Below are positions 26,892 through 34,425 of a stretch of 64,000 nucleotides of DNA, one piece after another. The translations under genes were made by a program, and so were the position numbers. Source of the stretch: Saccharopolyspora sp. SCSIO 74807 (GTDB lineage Bacteria; Actinomycetota; Actinomycetes; Mycobacteriales; Pseudonocardiaceae); NCBI RefSeq assembly GCF_037023755.1, contig NZ_CP146100.1:6624469-6688468 (forward strand). The letters run 5' to 3'. Below the pieces are notes generated by a model, which was not told the DNA's origin, did no database searches, and was given only the letters and a program-made list of their open reading frames with translations. The first letter of the stretch is position 1. Each line of letters starts with the position of its first letter.

Positions 26892-28721
26892 TCAGTCCAG
26901 CTTCAGCGTCGGCTTGCGCAGGTCGTACCAGGCCGCGATGTCCAGGGCTCGTTCGATTCCGTTGCGCTGCGCGGTCGTGACCGCATCACCGGTGGTCTCG
27001 GTGGCGGTCTTGAGCGAGTCGCGGTCGAAGAACTCCAGGACTTCGTGGTTGGCCGAGAACAGCTCGCGGGCCTGCGACTGGATCGCCGCGAGGTAGTTCG
27101 GGTCGAAGCTGCCCGGGTAGCCGCTCTTCTTGCGGTCGGCGACCGAGGCGGGCAGCACGTCGCGGGTGGCCGCCCGCAGGATGCTCTTCTCCCGCCCGTC
27201 GAAGGTCTTCAACGACCACGGCGTGTTGAACACGTACTGCACGAGGCGGTGGTCGCAGAACGGCACCCGCACTTCCAGCCCGACGGCCATGCTCAGCCGG
27301 TCCTTGCGGTCGAGCAGCGTCTGAACCATGCGGGTCAGGTGCAGGTAGCAGACCTGCCGCATGCGCTTTTCCAGTCCGGTTTCGGAGTCCTTGAGCGGGG
27401 CCTCGCGCAGCGCGGACCGGTAGTGGTCGGCGATGTAGGCGGGCAGGTCGAGCTTGCGCCGGGTCTGCTCGTCGAGCACCTCCATCGAGAAGATCGGCGA
27501 ATCGACCAGCCACGGGAACGTGTCGGCGTAGCGCTGCCGGTCGTTGTGGAACCAGGGGTAGCCGCCGAAGATCTCGTCGGCCGACTCGCCGGACAGCGCC
27601 ACCGTCGACTGCTCCCGGATCGCCCGGAACAGCAGGTACAGCGAGTTGTCCCGATCTCCCATGCCGACGGGGAAATCCCGGGAGGCCACCGCTGCCCGCC
27701 GCACGGCCGGGTCGGCCAGCGACGCCCCGTCGAGCATGATGTCGGAGTGGTCGCTGGCGACGTGCTCGGCGACCGCGTGCACGTACGGCGTGTCCTGCGT
27801 GGGGGCCACCTCGATGGCCTGGAAGTTCTCGGCCTGCTCGGGGAAGTCGACCGCGAAGCTGCGCACGGTCTCGCCGTTGACGCCGAGCTGCTGGGCGGCC
27901 AGCGCGGTCATCGCCGAGGAGTCCAGCCCGCCGGAGAGCAACGCGCAGCGCGGCACGTCGGCGACCAGTTGCCTGCCGATGATGTCGTCGAGCAGTTCGC
28001 GCACATGCGCGGCGGTGGCCTGCTCGTCGTCGGTGTGCTCGGAGACCTCCAGCCGCCAGTAGCACCGCTCGCGCAGCCCGTTGCGGTCGACCACGGCCAG
28101 GTGCCCGGGCTGCAGTTCGCGCATCCCTTGCCAGATGGCGAATCCGGGAGTCTTGGCCGAGGCGAAGATCTCCCGCATCCCGTCCGCGCCCACCACGGCC
28201 TCGGCCAGCGGGTTGGCCAGGATCGCCTTCGGCTCGGAGCCGAACAGCACGCCGTCGTCGGTCTCGTAGTAGTAGAACGGCTTGATGCCCATCCGGTCGC
28301 GGATCATCACGAGCTTTTCGGTCCGGGAGTCCCAGATCGCGAACGCGTACATCCCGTTGAGCCGGTCGGCCACCGCTTCGCCCCACTCGACGTAGCCGCG
28401 CAGCACGACTTCGGTGTCCGAGTCGGTGTCGAACCGGTGCCCGCGCTGGCGCAGCTCGGCGCGCAGTTCGGTGTAGTTGTAGGCCTCGCCGGAGTAGACC
28501 ATCGCGACCGGTCCGTCCGGGGTGTCGACCTGCATCGGCTGGGTGCCGCCCGGCAGGTCGATCACCGCGAGCCTGCGGTGTCCCAGCGCGGCGTGGTGCG
28601 CGGTCCAGACGCCCTGATCATCCGGTCCGCGGCAGGACATGGTCTCGGTCATCTCTCGCAGAATCCGGTCCTGAGCTGTCATGTCCCGCTGGAAGGACAC
28701 CCAACCCGTGATGCCGCACAT
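26892..28721 (-). CDS. asnB: Asparagine synthetase (glutamine-hydrolysing)
   Basis: 609 aa. Starting at MCGITGWVSF the N-terminal cysteine after Met is the class II glutaminase nucleophile; SCRGPDDQG, HRRLAVIDL and YSGEAYNYTEL follow. The synthetase half carries the PP-loop LLSGGLDSSA near residue 260 and SGESADEIFGGYPW. It makes asparagine from aspartate, glutamine and ATP. Complete, with catalytic residues intact. AGAGGTGG precedes the ATG at 28721 (six codons inside the longest frame). Some homologues amidate cell wall or natural products, which cannot be excluded. Confidence 0.95.
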   Translation of the reverse strand: MCGITGWVSFQRDMTAQDRILREMTETMSCRGPDDQGVWTAHHAALGHRRLAVIDLPGGTQPMQVDTPDGPVAMVYSGEAYNYTELRAELRQRGHRFDTDSDTEVVLRGYVEWGEAVADRLNGMYAFAIWDSRTEKLVMIRDRMGIKPFYYYETDDGVLFGSEPKAILANPLAEAVVGADGMREIFASAKTPGFAIWQGMRELQPGHLAVVDRNGLRERCYWRLEVSEHTDDEQATAAHVRELLDDIIGRQLVADVPRCALLSGGLDSSAMTALAAQQLGVNGETVRSFAVDFPEQAENFQAIEVAPTQDTPYVHAVAEHVASDHSDIMLDGASLADPAVRRAAVASRDFPVGMGDRDNSLYLLFRAIREQSTVALSGESADEIFGGYPWFHNDRQRYADTFPWLVDSPIFSMEVLDEQTRRKLDLPAYIADHYRSALREAPLKDSETGLEKRMRQVCYLHLTRMVQTLLDRKDRLSMAVGLEVRVPFCDHRLVQYVFNTPWSLKTFDGREKSILRAATRDVLPASVADRKKSGYPGSFDPNYLAAIQSQARELFSANHEVLEFFDRDSLKTATETTGDAVTTAQRNGIERALDIAAWYDLRKPTLKLD

Positions 28722-28885
28722 GAGGCCACCTCTCCGCAATCTTTTATTTAGGCGAGCTAACTACACCTTGTTACGGCCTCGTTGCACGAGCAATACGGCT
28801 CCGGTGTGAGATCTCGGACACATCTTCGGCCCGCCTCGAATCAGCGGTGGCCGGGCGGTGCGGAAGTGTTCGCACCGCCCGGCCG

Positions 28886-28918
28886 GTCGGCGTCCGGGGA
28901 GGGAGTTCGGACGCCGGC
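28886..28918 (-). terminator. GC-rich hairpin, possible terminator
   Basis: Arms 28886-28896 and 28908-28918 (core CGGCGTCCG with CGGACGCCG), 11-nt loop. It lies 118 nt downstream of the two small minus-strand genes and upstream of asnB. The rest of the 28722-29035 gap shows no gene. Confidence 0.45.
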
Positions 28919-29035
28919 TGGATGCCCCGCCGGTCGCTCGTGGTCGGGGGAGGCACGAGCGGGACCGGCGGGGCGCGGCCCACCGCAGGGGAGGCTTGCG
29001 GCGGCGGACCGGGTTTCGGGGCTATTCCGGGAGGA

Positions 29036-29230
29036 TCAGAGTTCGGCGATCAGCGCGACGCAGGACGCGCACGTCGTGCGCTGCTCGTCATCGGACACGG
29101 GCCGGTCGAGCAACCGGTGCACGCGCCCGGAAATCGGGTGGCCGCAGATGCCGACCAGCACCGGGCCGATCGCATCGCGCGCCACGGCGTGCCAGGTCGA
29201 GGACCACTCGGAGCTGACCCACGCGATCAC
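29036..29230 (-). CDS. Small cysteine-pair protein, second of a pair
   Basis: 64 aa from GTG 29230, chosen because the GTG overlaps the TGA of the preceding gene (GTGA), which indicates translational coupling; an ATG at 29251 is possible. It contains ICGHP and, near the end, TTCASC, which together could bind zinc. Function unknown. Such small paired genes are commonly found beside XRE-DUF397 loci in actinomycetes; this pair is divergent from one. Confidence 0.6.
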   Translation of the reverse strand: MIAWVSSEWSSTWHAVARDAIGPVLVGICGHPISGRVHRLLDRPVSDDEQRTTCASCVALIAEL

Positions 29231-29496
29231 CCCGCTTCGAGCTGCGGCCATTCCCGCTCAGGCCGTTCCTGTGATCGCAGCGCCAACACCCGCGTGCACA
29301 CCATGCACGGCATCCCCAGCAGGTCGGAGACCTCCTCGGCCTCCGCGGCAGGCAACCGCAACTCGCACAACGCCAGAAAATCCCCGCACGCCAACGGCAT
29401 CGCGATGTGCACGACGCGCTGCCTCTCCCCCACCAGGCCCGCGCGGTAGCGGACGCGCCTTGGGTAGTCGGCGGAGACAGGAGCTTGCTCATCCAT
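29227..29496 (-). CDS. Small cysteine-containing protein, first of a pair
   Basis: 89 aa with cysteines in LACGDFLALCELRLP and a CxxC in GMPCMVCTRVLALR, a possible zinc site. The ATG at 29496 is preceded by AGAGGTGG at 4 nt. Overlaps the next small gene by four bases. Function unknown; its promoter region is shared with the divergent XRE regulator and contains an 18-bp palindrome. Confidence 0.65.
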   Translation of the reverse strand: MDEQAPVSADYPRRVRYRAGLVGERQRVVHIAMPLACGDFLALCELRLPAAEAEEVSDLLGMPCMVCTRVLALRSQERPEREWPQLEAG

Positions 29497-29550
29497 GTGC
29501 CACCTCTGATCAACGTCCTAACGAGATGCTGTTCGCACCCTGCAACCTCA

Positions 29551-29568
29551 CTTGATGCATGCATCAAG
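29551..29568. promoter_or_regulatory. Perfect 18-bp palindrome, likely operator
   Basis: CTTGATGCATGCATCAAG reads the same on both strands. It lies between the start of the small-protein pair (29496, minus) and the XRE regulator (29652, plus), so a dimeric regulator, perhaps the XRE protein itself, could control both directions. Confidence 0.65.
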
Positions 29569-29651
29569 GATTGCTGCATGCTGATCGTTGAGCAAGATCC
29601 ACCTTCGAGTGACGACCTTGGATAGCTCGGTGACGACATACGATGTGGCGC

Positions 29652-30497
29652 ATGGTCAGCAGCGCAGACACACCGCGAGCGCGTGCTCTCGGCGCCGAGC
29701 TCCGACAAGCACGCCAACGCAGCGGCATGACCACTCGGGAACTCGCCGAGTCGGTCGATCGCAGCAGCTCGCACGTATCGCGTTGGGAAAACGGAAAGCT
29801 GACGCCGAGCGAAACTGACACGGCAACGATACTCGCCGTCCTTGGAGTCAACGGCGCGGATCGTGAGCGAATGCTCGAATTGGCACGAGACGCTCTCGAA
29901 CCGAACTGGGTTGCCCCCGGCACGGACAAACAGTTAGCGGCATTGACCGACTACGAACGAACCGCTACGACAATCATCAACGTGGAACCGCTGATGATTC
30001 CCGGACTGCTGCAGACCTATGACTACGCACGACACATCATCGCCGAGTTCGGAGCATCCGGTCGCAGCGAAGCCGACCAGCGCGCGCAGCTTCGAGTCGG
30101 GCGTCAGCACGTCCTTACCGGCAGCTCCCCGAAGCAGCTCATCGCGATCATAGGCGAGGCAGCATTGCGCTATCCGCCGTGCCCAGCCGAGGTAATGGCC
30201 GGACAGCTCCACGAACTGCAACGGTGGGGCGCACGGGACCACATCGACATTCGAGTTCTCCCGATCGATCGCCCGGCCGGTCCGGCCATGAGCGGTTCCT
30301 GGGCACTGATCGAGTTCGCTGATACCAGACCAGTGGTGCAGCTCGAACATTACGACACCTCCACGACCATCACCGACGTGAGAGCGGTCGGCCGCTACCG
30401 AAACGCCGCCGACATGCTCTGCGAAGTAGCAATGAATGCGATCGAGTCGGCTGAACTCATCGCAGAAATTTTAGGAGGCAAGGAGAAGTCATGCTGA
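29652..30497 (+). CDS. XRE-family regulator with DUF5753 domain
   Basis: 281 aa. Helix-turn-helix at residues 8-60 (LGAELRQARQRSGMTTRELAES, SSHVSRWENGKLTPSE), then the DUF5753 region (EPLMIPGLLQTYDYARHII, LRVGRQHVLTGSSPKQL). These regulators form two-gene loci with DUF397 proteins, several of which control development or antibiotic production in Streptomyces. Start taken at ATG 29652; TACGAT at 29639-29644 suggests a leaderless mRNA. ATG 29643 is in frame. Codon use is visibly less GC-rich than in neighbours, hinting at acquisition. Its stop overlaps the first DUF397 gene. Confidence 0.9.
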   Translation: MVSSADTPRARALGAELRQARQRSGMTTRELAESVDRSSSHVSRWENGKLTPSETDTATILAVLGVNGADRERMLELARDALEPNWVAPGTDKQLAALTDYERTATTIINVEPLMIPGLLQTYDYARHIIAEFGASGRSEADQRAQLRVGRQHVLTGSSPKQLIAIIGEAALRYPPCPAEVMAGQLHELQRWGARDHIDIRVLPIDRPAGPAMSGSWALIEFADTRPVVQLEHYDTSTTITDVRAVGRYRNAADMLCEVAMNAIESAELIAEILGGKEKSC

Positions 30498-30694
30498 CGC
30501 AACACTCAGCAGGACACTGGCGCACGTCGAGCTACAGCGGCGGGAACAACTGCGTTGAGGTCAGCGGAGTCGCCGGTTGCGCCAGAGTGCGCGACACGAA
30601 AAACCGTTCCGCGGGCTACTTCACCATCAGCTCGCAGCAGTGGTCCAGCTTCGTCTCAGCGATCAAGATGGGCCGCTACGACATCTGCGCATGA
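30491..30694 (+). CDS. DUF397 protein, copy 1
   Basis: 67 aa: WRTSSYSGGNNCVEVS, RVRDTKNRSAGYFTIS and QQWSSFVSAIKMGRYD are the conserved DUF397 blocks. DUF397 proteins are small partners of XRE/DUF5753 regulators. The ATG overlaps the regulator's stop by seven bases, and GGAGG lies upstream within the regulator gene, so translation is coupled. Confidence 0.92.
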   Translation: MLTQHSAGHWRTSSYSGGNNCVEVSGVAGCARVRDTKNRSAGYFTISSQQWSSFVSAIKMGRYDICA

Positions 30695-30724
30695 TCCGCA
30701 GCACGAGTGATCGGGATGGACGAA

Positions 30725-30928
30725 ATGAACAGCGACCAGCATCCGACAGCATGGCGCAAGAGCAGTCGCAGTAGCGGCGGCGCGAGCAACTGCGTCGAGG
30801 TCGGCCGTATCTCCGGCGGCGCCGCCGTCCGCGACACCAAGGACCGCGCGGCAGGTCACTTCGCCGCCACTGCCGACCAGTGGGCCACCTTCCTCACCGT
30901 GATCAAGTCCGGGCGCTTCGAGGTGTGA
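30725..30928 (+). CDS. DUF397 protein, copy 2
   Basis: 67 aa, same length and same blocks as copy 1 (WRKSSRSSGGASNCVEVG, VRDTKDRAAGHF, WATFLTVIKSGRFEV), so a tandem duplication or second partner. ATG 30725 chosen because GGATGGA precedes it and the length then equals copy 1; an ATG at 30716 is in frame. Its TGA overlaps the GTG of the next gene. Confidence 0.9.
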   Translation: MNSDQHPTAWRKSSRSSGGASNCVEVGRISGGAAVRDTKDRAAGHFAATADQWATFLTVIKSGRFEV

Positions 30929-31749
30929 CCGACCACCCGTCCGGCGGTCCGCTGGCTGCCGCGGACGTCGCCGGAGTGCTCAGCAGCACGGACTCCGAGC
31001 GGATTTCCCTTGCCCTGCACGGAAGAATGCGCCCGGACGGTGCGGCACTGATCGCGTTGGAAGGCGCGCTGGCCGGCGCTCGACGGCTGGAGGATCGGAC
31101 TTCGGCGGCGGCGGTGTTGCCGGCAGTGGCAGGGCAGCGGGACGTGCTCGAGCGACTGGCGGGCGCTGCGCGCGGTGTGCGGAGTGCGGCCGTCGGGCTG
31201 GTTTCGGAGATCTACCAGTACCTCGGTTGGCTGCACCTGCCACAGGACGACTTCGCGGGAGCTCTGCATCACCTGAAGCGGGCAGCGCTGCTCGCGCTGG
31301 AAGCCGATGACCCAGTGCGGTTGGCGACGGCTCTGAGCTTCCGGGCTTACGCGCACCAGCGTTCCGGTGACTCGCGGCAGGCCGCAACGCTGGCGACTGC
31401 TGCCGCACGGAACGAGCGGATCTACCCCGGTCTCCGGACGTACCTGCACTTCCAGCGCGCCGAAATCCTTGCGTGCCAAGGTGAGAGGCGGCAGGCGTCG
31501 CAGCTGCTGGTGCAGGCGGACCGGCTCGTGGCGCGGCTTCCGCAAGCCGACGAGCTGCCGGAGAGCGGCTATTGGTACGTGCCCGCGTTCTTCCTCGGCG
31601 AGCGCGCATTCGTACTGGACGCTCTCGGTGAAACGGCCGCGGCACACGAGTCCGCAACCGCGTGCCTATCCGAGCTACCCACCGAGTGGCGCGACACCGA
31701 ATGGGCATCCGAACGCCGTGCACTGGCCGAGAAAGGCCCGCAACGGTGA
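30925..31749 (+). CDS. TPR-like helical protein, last gene of the XRE operon
   Basis: 274 aa starting at GTG 30925, whose first bases overlap the preceding stop (GTGA). The protein is alpha-helical and shows TPR-like pairs (YQYLGWLHLPQDDFAGALHH, ALSFRAYAHQRSGDSRQAA, YLHFQRAEILACQGERRQA). It resembles the C-terminal sensory half of TPR-containing XRE regulators but has no DNA-binding domain. Function unknown; operon position suggests it works with the regulator or the DUF397 proteins. Confidence 0.75.
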   Translation: MTDHPSGGPLAAADVAGVLSSTDSERISLALHGRMRPDGAALIALEGALAGARRLEDRTSAAAVLPAVAGQRDVLERLAGAARGVRSAAVGLVSEIYQYLGWLHLPQDDFAGALHHLKRAALLALEADDPVRLATALSFRAYAHQRSGDSRQAATLATAAARNERIYPGLRTYLHFQRAEILACQGERRQASQLLVQADRLVARLPQADELPESGYWYVPAFFLGERAFVLDALGETAAAHESATACLSELPTEWRDTEWASERRALAEKGPQR

Positions 31750-31766
31750 AGCGGGGATCGAGGGAT

Positions 31767-31805
31767 GGGGACCTTCGCCCCGCTAGATCGGACGAAGAGG
31801 TCCTT
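31767..31805. repeat. Dispersed hairpin element, copy D (imperfect)
   Basis: Arms 31767-31777 and 31793-31805 pair with a two-base GA bulge; the flanks GGGATGGGG and CTTCACTCC match the element family. It lies 18 nt after the TPR gene and before the F420-type oxidoreductase promoter, so it may end the XRE operon transcript. Confidence 0.55.
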
Positions 31806-31846
31806 CACTCCGGAAAGGTGCGCGGAAGCGGCGACGGCCGCTCGGC

Positions 31847-31877
31847 TTGACTTGGAGTCTTGTCCAAGTCTTAGCTT
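31847..31877 (+). promoter_or_regulatory. MerR-type promoter with 19-bp spacer
   Basis: TTGACT (31847-31852) and TAGCTT (31872-31877) are separated by 19 bp, and the spacer is occupied by the dyad GACTTGGA-6 nt-TCCAAGTC (31849-31870). Over-long spacers filled by a dyad are the hallmark of promoters untwisted by MerR-family activators. The GTG start at 31884 follows directly, so the mRNA is probably leaderless. No merR gene is adjacent in this window. Confidence 0.6.
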
Positions 31878-31883
31878 CGCGGG

Positions 31884-32306
31884 GTGTTCAGCGAAGAGGA
31901 ACTCGAGTATCTGACGGGGCAGTGGGTCGGGCGGTTGTCCACCAGCCAGCCGGACGGGACGTTGCAGGTGAATCCGGTGGGGTTCGGGGTCAACCGGGCG
32001 CTGGGGAGCATCGACATCGGCGGCTACGACATGAGCCGCAGCCGCAAGTACCGCAACGTGCTCGACAACGGGCGGGCCGCGTTCGTGGTGGACGACGTGT
32101 ACTCGGTCGATCCGTGGCGGGTGCGCTTCCTGGAGATCCGGGGGCACGCCGAGGCGATCGGTGAGCCGGCCGACGCGCAGGACCAGGCCCGGTTCGGGCC
32201 GATCATCCGGGTGCACCCGGAACGCATCCTCAGCCTCGGGTTGCATCCCGGCGATCTCGACGATTCCCCGCACGCGGTCGGAATCCGCAGTCGCCGAGCC
32301 GGCTGA
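31884..32306 (+). CDS. PPOX-class F420-dependent oxidoreductase-like protein
   Basis: 140 aa split-barrel flavin/F420-binding fold: FSEEELEYLTGQWVGRLST, GTLQVNPVGFGVN, SRSRKYRNVLDNGRAAFVVDD and FLEIRGHAE are the conserved blocks of the small F420-dependent PPOX family typified in mycobacteria. Probably reduces small molecules with F420H2; substrate unknown. GTG start with TAGCTT seven nt upstream, consistent with leaderless expression from a MerR-type promoter. Confidence 0.85.
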   Translation: MFSEEELEYLTGQWVGRLSTSQPDGTLQVNPVGFGVNRALGSIDIGGYDMSRSRKYRNVLDNGRAAFVVDDVYSVDPWRVRFLEIRGHAEAIGEPADAQDQARFGPIIRVHPERILSLGLHPGDLDDSPHAVGIRSRRAG

Positions 32307-32446
32307 GCGCTTGTCCGAGCCGACGGTCGGGGTCGCTCTGGGGCTCGGTCCGGATCGACCATCCGGACGGAGTTCTCCAGTGCTTCGCCCGGCGACTCCT
32401 CCCACAGCTCGTAGCAGGACACCGGCCACACCGCGCTGATCGCGGG

Positions 32447-32791
32447 TCAGTCGAAGTCGACGTGCACCTGCACCTTGCCGTCCTCGTCACGGACCGCGAG
32501 GGCCTGACCGGTGCGCCGTTCACCCGCGGCTTCGAGAGTGATCGGGCTGCGCTGTCCCAGGAAATTGCGCCACCAGCGCTTCTGGTCCGGCAGCATCACG
32601 TCGATGGTGGCGCCGGATTCGGTGCGGCGGACGGCGACGACCAGTGCGACCTCGCGTCCCGAACGTCGCCCCCGGTAGGAAACGTTCACCATGCCCGTGC
32701 CGCCGACCTCCGAGGGCCACCGCGAAAACCTCCGCACGCACGGCGCGACGAGCTTGTTCAAATAACGACCCGCGACGGTAACGGCACTCAT
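32447..32791 (-). CDS. Short deazaflavin (F420) nitroreductase-like protein
   Basis: 114 aa. The segment GMVNVSYRGRRSGREVALVV corresponds to the F420-binding strand-turn (GRxSGR) of Ddn-type nitroreductases, followed by LPDQKRWWRNFLGQRSPITLEA. It is shorter than most family members (about 130-150 aa) and the assignment is tentative. ATG 32791 with GGAGGAG at 7 nt. Lone gene downstream of the dehydrogenase operon. Confidence 0.6.
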   Translation of the reverse strand: MSAVTVAGRYLNKLVAPCVRRFSRWPSEVGGTGMVNVSYRGRRSGREVALVVAVRRTESGATIDVMLPDQKRWWRNFLGQRSPITLEAAGERRTGQALAVRDEDGKVQVHVDFD

Positions 32792-33047
32792 GCGGAACTC
32801 CTCCCCGTTCCGGCGACGGCGCACCCGCCTCGCCCTTCGGATCGACGGCCAACGGACATGCCGCGAGTCGATCCCTCGATCACCGACGATCTTGACCGAG
32901 CGTACTCGCCACGGCGGCACCGGCGCGTTCACTCGCGGGCCCGCGCGACCGCGCCGCTCACTCCGCGGGGGCGACGGTTCGCAGAAGCCGTCGAGCAACG
33001 AGGGACACGCACCGGCGCCACCGAAAGGAATCCCGGGAAGCACGTAC

Positions 33048-33098
33048 CGGGCGGACGGTCCGCCCGCCCCGGATTCACGGGGTGAACGGACCGTTCGA
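33048..33098 (-). terminator. Palindrome plus half hairpin element after the dehydrogenase operon
   Basis: A 19-bp dyad with 9-bp arms (CGGGCGGAC and complement, 33048-33066) and, at 33082-33098, a solitary left arm of the dispersed element (GTGAACGGACCGTTCGA), itself a small dyad. Both lie just downstream of the E2 gene's stop and may terminate the operon. The rest of 32792-33047 shows no gene. Confidence 0.5.
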
Positions 33099-33109
33099 GT
33101 GCTGCTGCC

Positions 33110-34405
33110 TCAGGCGATGATGCGGAGGGGGTCCTCCAGCAGAGCCGTCAGTTGCTGCAGGAAGGCCGCGCCGACGGCACCGTCGATGGCGCGGTGGTCC
33201 GCCGAGAGCGTCACTCGCAGGATCTTGCGGGCCACCACTTCCCCATCGACCAGTTGCAGCTCCTCCTTGGCGGCGCCGACCGCGAGGATCGCCGCCTCCG
33301 GCGGGTTGATCACCGCGGAGAACTGCTCGATGCCGAACATGCCCAGGTTCGAGATGGTGAACGTGCCGCCGGACATCTCGTCGAGCTTCAGCTTGCCCTC
33401 GCGAGCGCGCCCGGCCTTCTCGCGGCCCTCGGTGGCGATCTCCGAAACGCTCTTGCGGTCGGTGTCCCGGATGACCGGCACCACCAGACCGTCGTCGATC
33501 GCGACCGCCACGCCCAAGTGAATCCGCTTGTGCTGCAACAGCTTGTCGCCGCCGAAGGAGACGTTGACCGAGGGGTTCGCGCGCAGCGCGGTCGCCACCG
33601 CCTTGACCACCAGGTCGTTGAGGCTGACCTTCGGACCGCCCGCGGCCTGCAAGCGCTCGTTGAGGTTGCCGCGGAACGCCACCAGGTCGGTCACGTCGAT
33701 CGCGCTGGTCAGGTAGAAGTGCGGGGCCTGCTGCTTGCTCTCGGCGAGCCGCTTGGCGGTGACCTTGCGGACGTTGCTCAGCGGCAGCTCCTCGACGTCC
33801 TCGCCAGCGCCGGAAACCGGGGCCGTCGCGGGCTGGGCGGGCGCGGCCGGAGCCGGAGCGGGCTCGGCCGCGGACCGAGCGGCAGCCGGTTCGGCGGCCG
33901 CGGCGTCGATGTCGGCGCGGATGATGCGCCCGCCCGGACCGGTTCCGGTGACCCCGGCCAAGTCCACACCGCGGTCCTTGGCCACCGCCTTCGCCAGTGG
34001 CGACGCCTTCGGTTTCGACGGCGCGCTGCCGTTCACGGGCTCCGGCGCAGCAGCAGGCGCAGGTTCCTCGGCAGGCGCCGACTCAACGGCAGGCGCTGCC
34101 GCATCCGCCGAAGCATCCGCAGGCGCACCGGCAGGCGCGGCAGGCTCAGCCGCCTCGGCGACCGCCCCGGACCCGTCCCCGACCAGCGCGATCGGCGTGC
34201 CGATCGGAACCGTCGTGCCCTCGCCGACGAGCACCTTCTCCAGCACCCCGTCGTCGTAGGCCTCCAGCTCCATGATCGCCTTGTCGGTCTCGATCTCGGC
34301 GACGACCTCGCCGCGCTTGATCTGATCGCCGACCTTCTTCTGCCAGCCGGCGATCACGCCTTCCTCCATCGTGTCGGACAGGCGCGGCATCTGGATCTCA
34401 GTCAT
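33110..34405 (-). CDS. pdhC: Dihydrolipoamide acyltransferase (E2)
   Basis: 431 aa. One lipoyl domain at the N-terminus (EIQMPRLSDTMEEGVIAGW, lipoyl-lysine site ETDKAIMELEA), an Ala/Pro/Glu linker (about residues 80-140), a peripheral subunit-binding domain (ASPLAKAVAKDRGVDL), a second linker and the catalytic domain ending ADHRAIDGAVGAAFLQQL with the catalytic histidine. It transfers acyl groups to CoA in the dehydrogenase complex encoded by the three genes upstream. ATG 34405 with GAGGAA. Acyl specificity (pyruvate or branched chain) cannot be read from sequence. Confidence 0.93.
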   Translation of the reverse strand: MTEIQMPRLSDTMEEGVIAGWQKKVGDQIKRGEVVAEIETDKAIMELEAYDDGVLEKVLVGEGTTVPIGTPIALVGDGSGAVAEAAEPAAPAGAPADASADAAAPAVESAPAEEPAPAAAPEPVNGSAPSKPKASPLAKAVAKDRGVDLAGVTGTGPGGRIIRADIDAAAAEPAAARSAAEPAPAPAAPAQPATAPVSGAGEDVEELPLSNVRKVTAKRLAESKQQAPHFYLTSAIDVTDLVAFRGNLNERLQAAGGPKVSLNDLVVKAVATALRANPSVNVSFGGDKLLQHKRIHLGVAVAIDDGLVVPVIRDTDRKSVSEIATEGREKAGRAREGKLKLDEMSGGTFTISNLGMFGIEQFSAVINPPEAAILAVGAAKEELQLVDGEVVARKILRVTLSADHRAIDGAVGAAFLQQLTALLEDPLRIIA

Positions 34406-34425
34406 CAGCAATTCCTCGGGAAGTC

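Noticed and set aside
28735..28770. Iron-box-like sequence upstream of asnB (TTAGGCGAGCTAAC)
   Set aside because: One half matches the DtxR/IdeR consensus but spacing to the other half is one base short, and asnB is not an expected iron-regulated gene.
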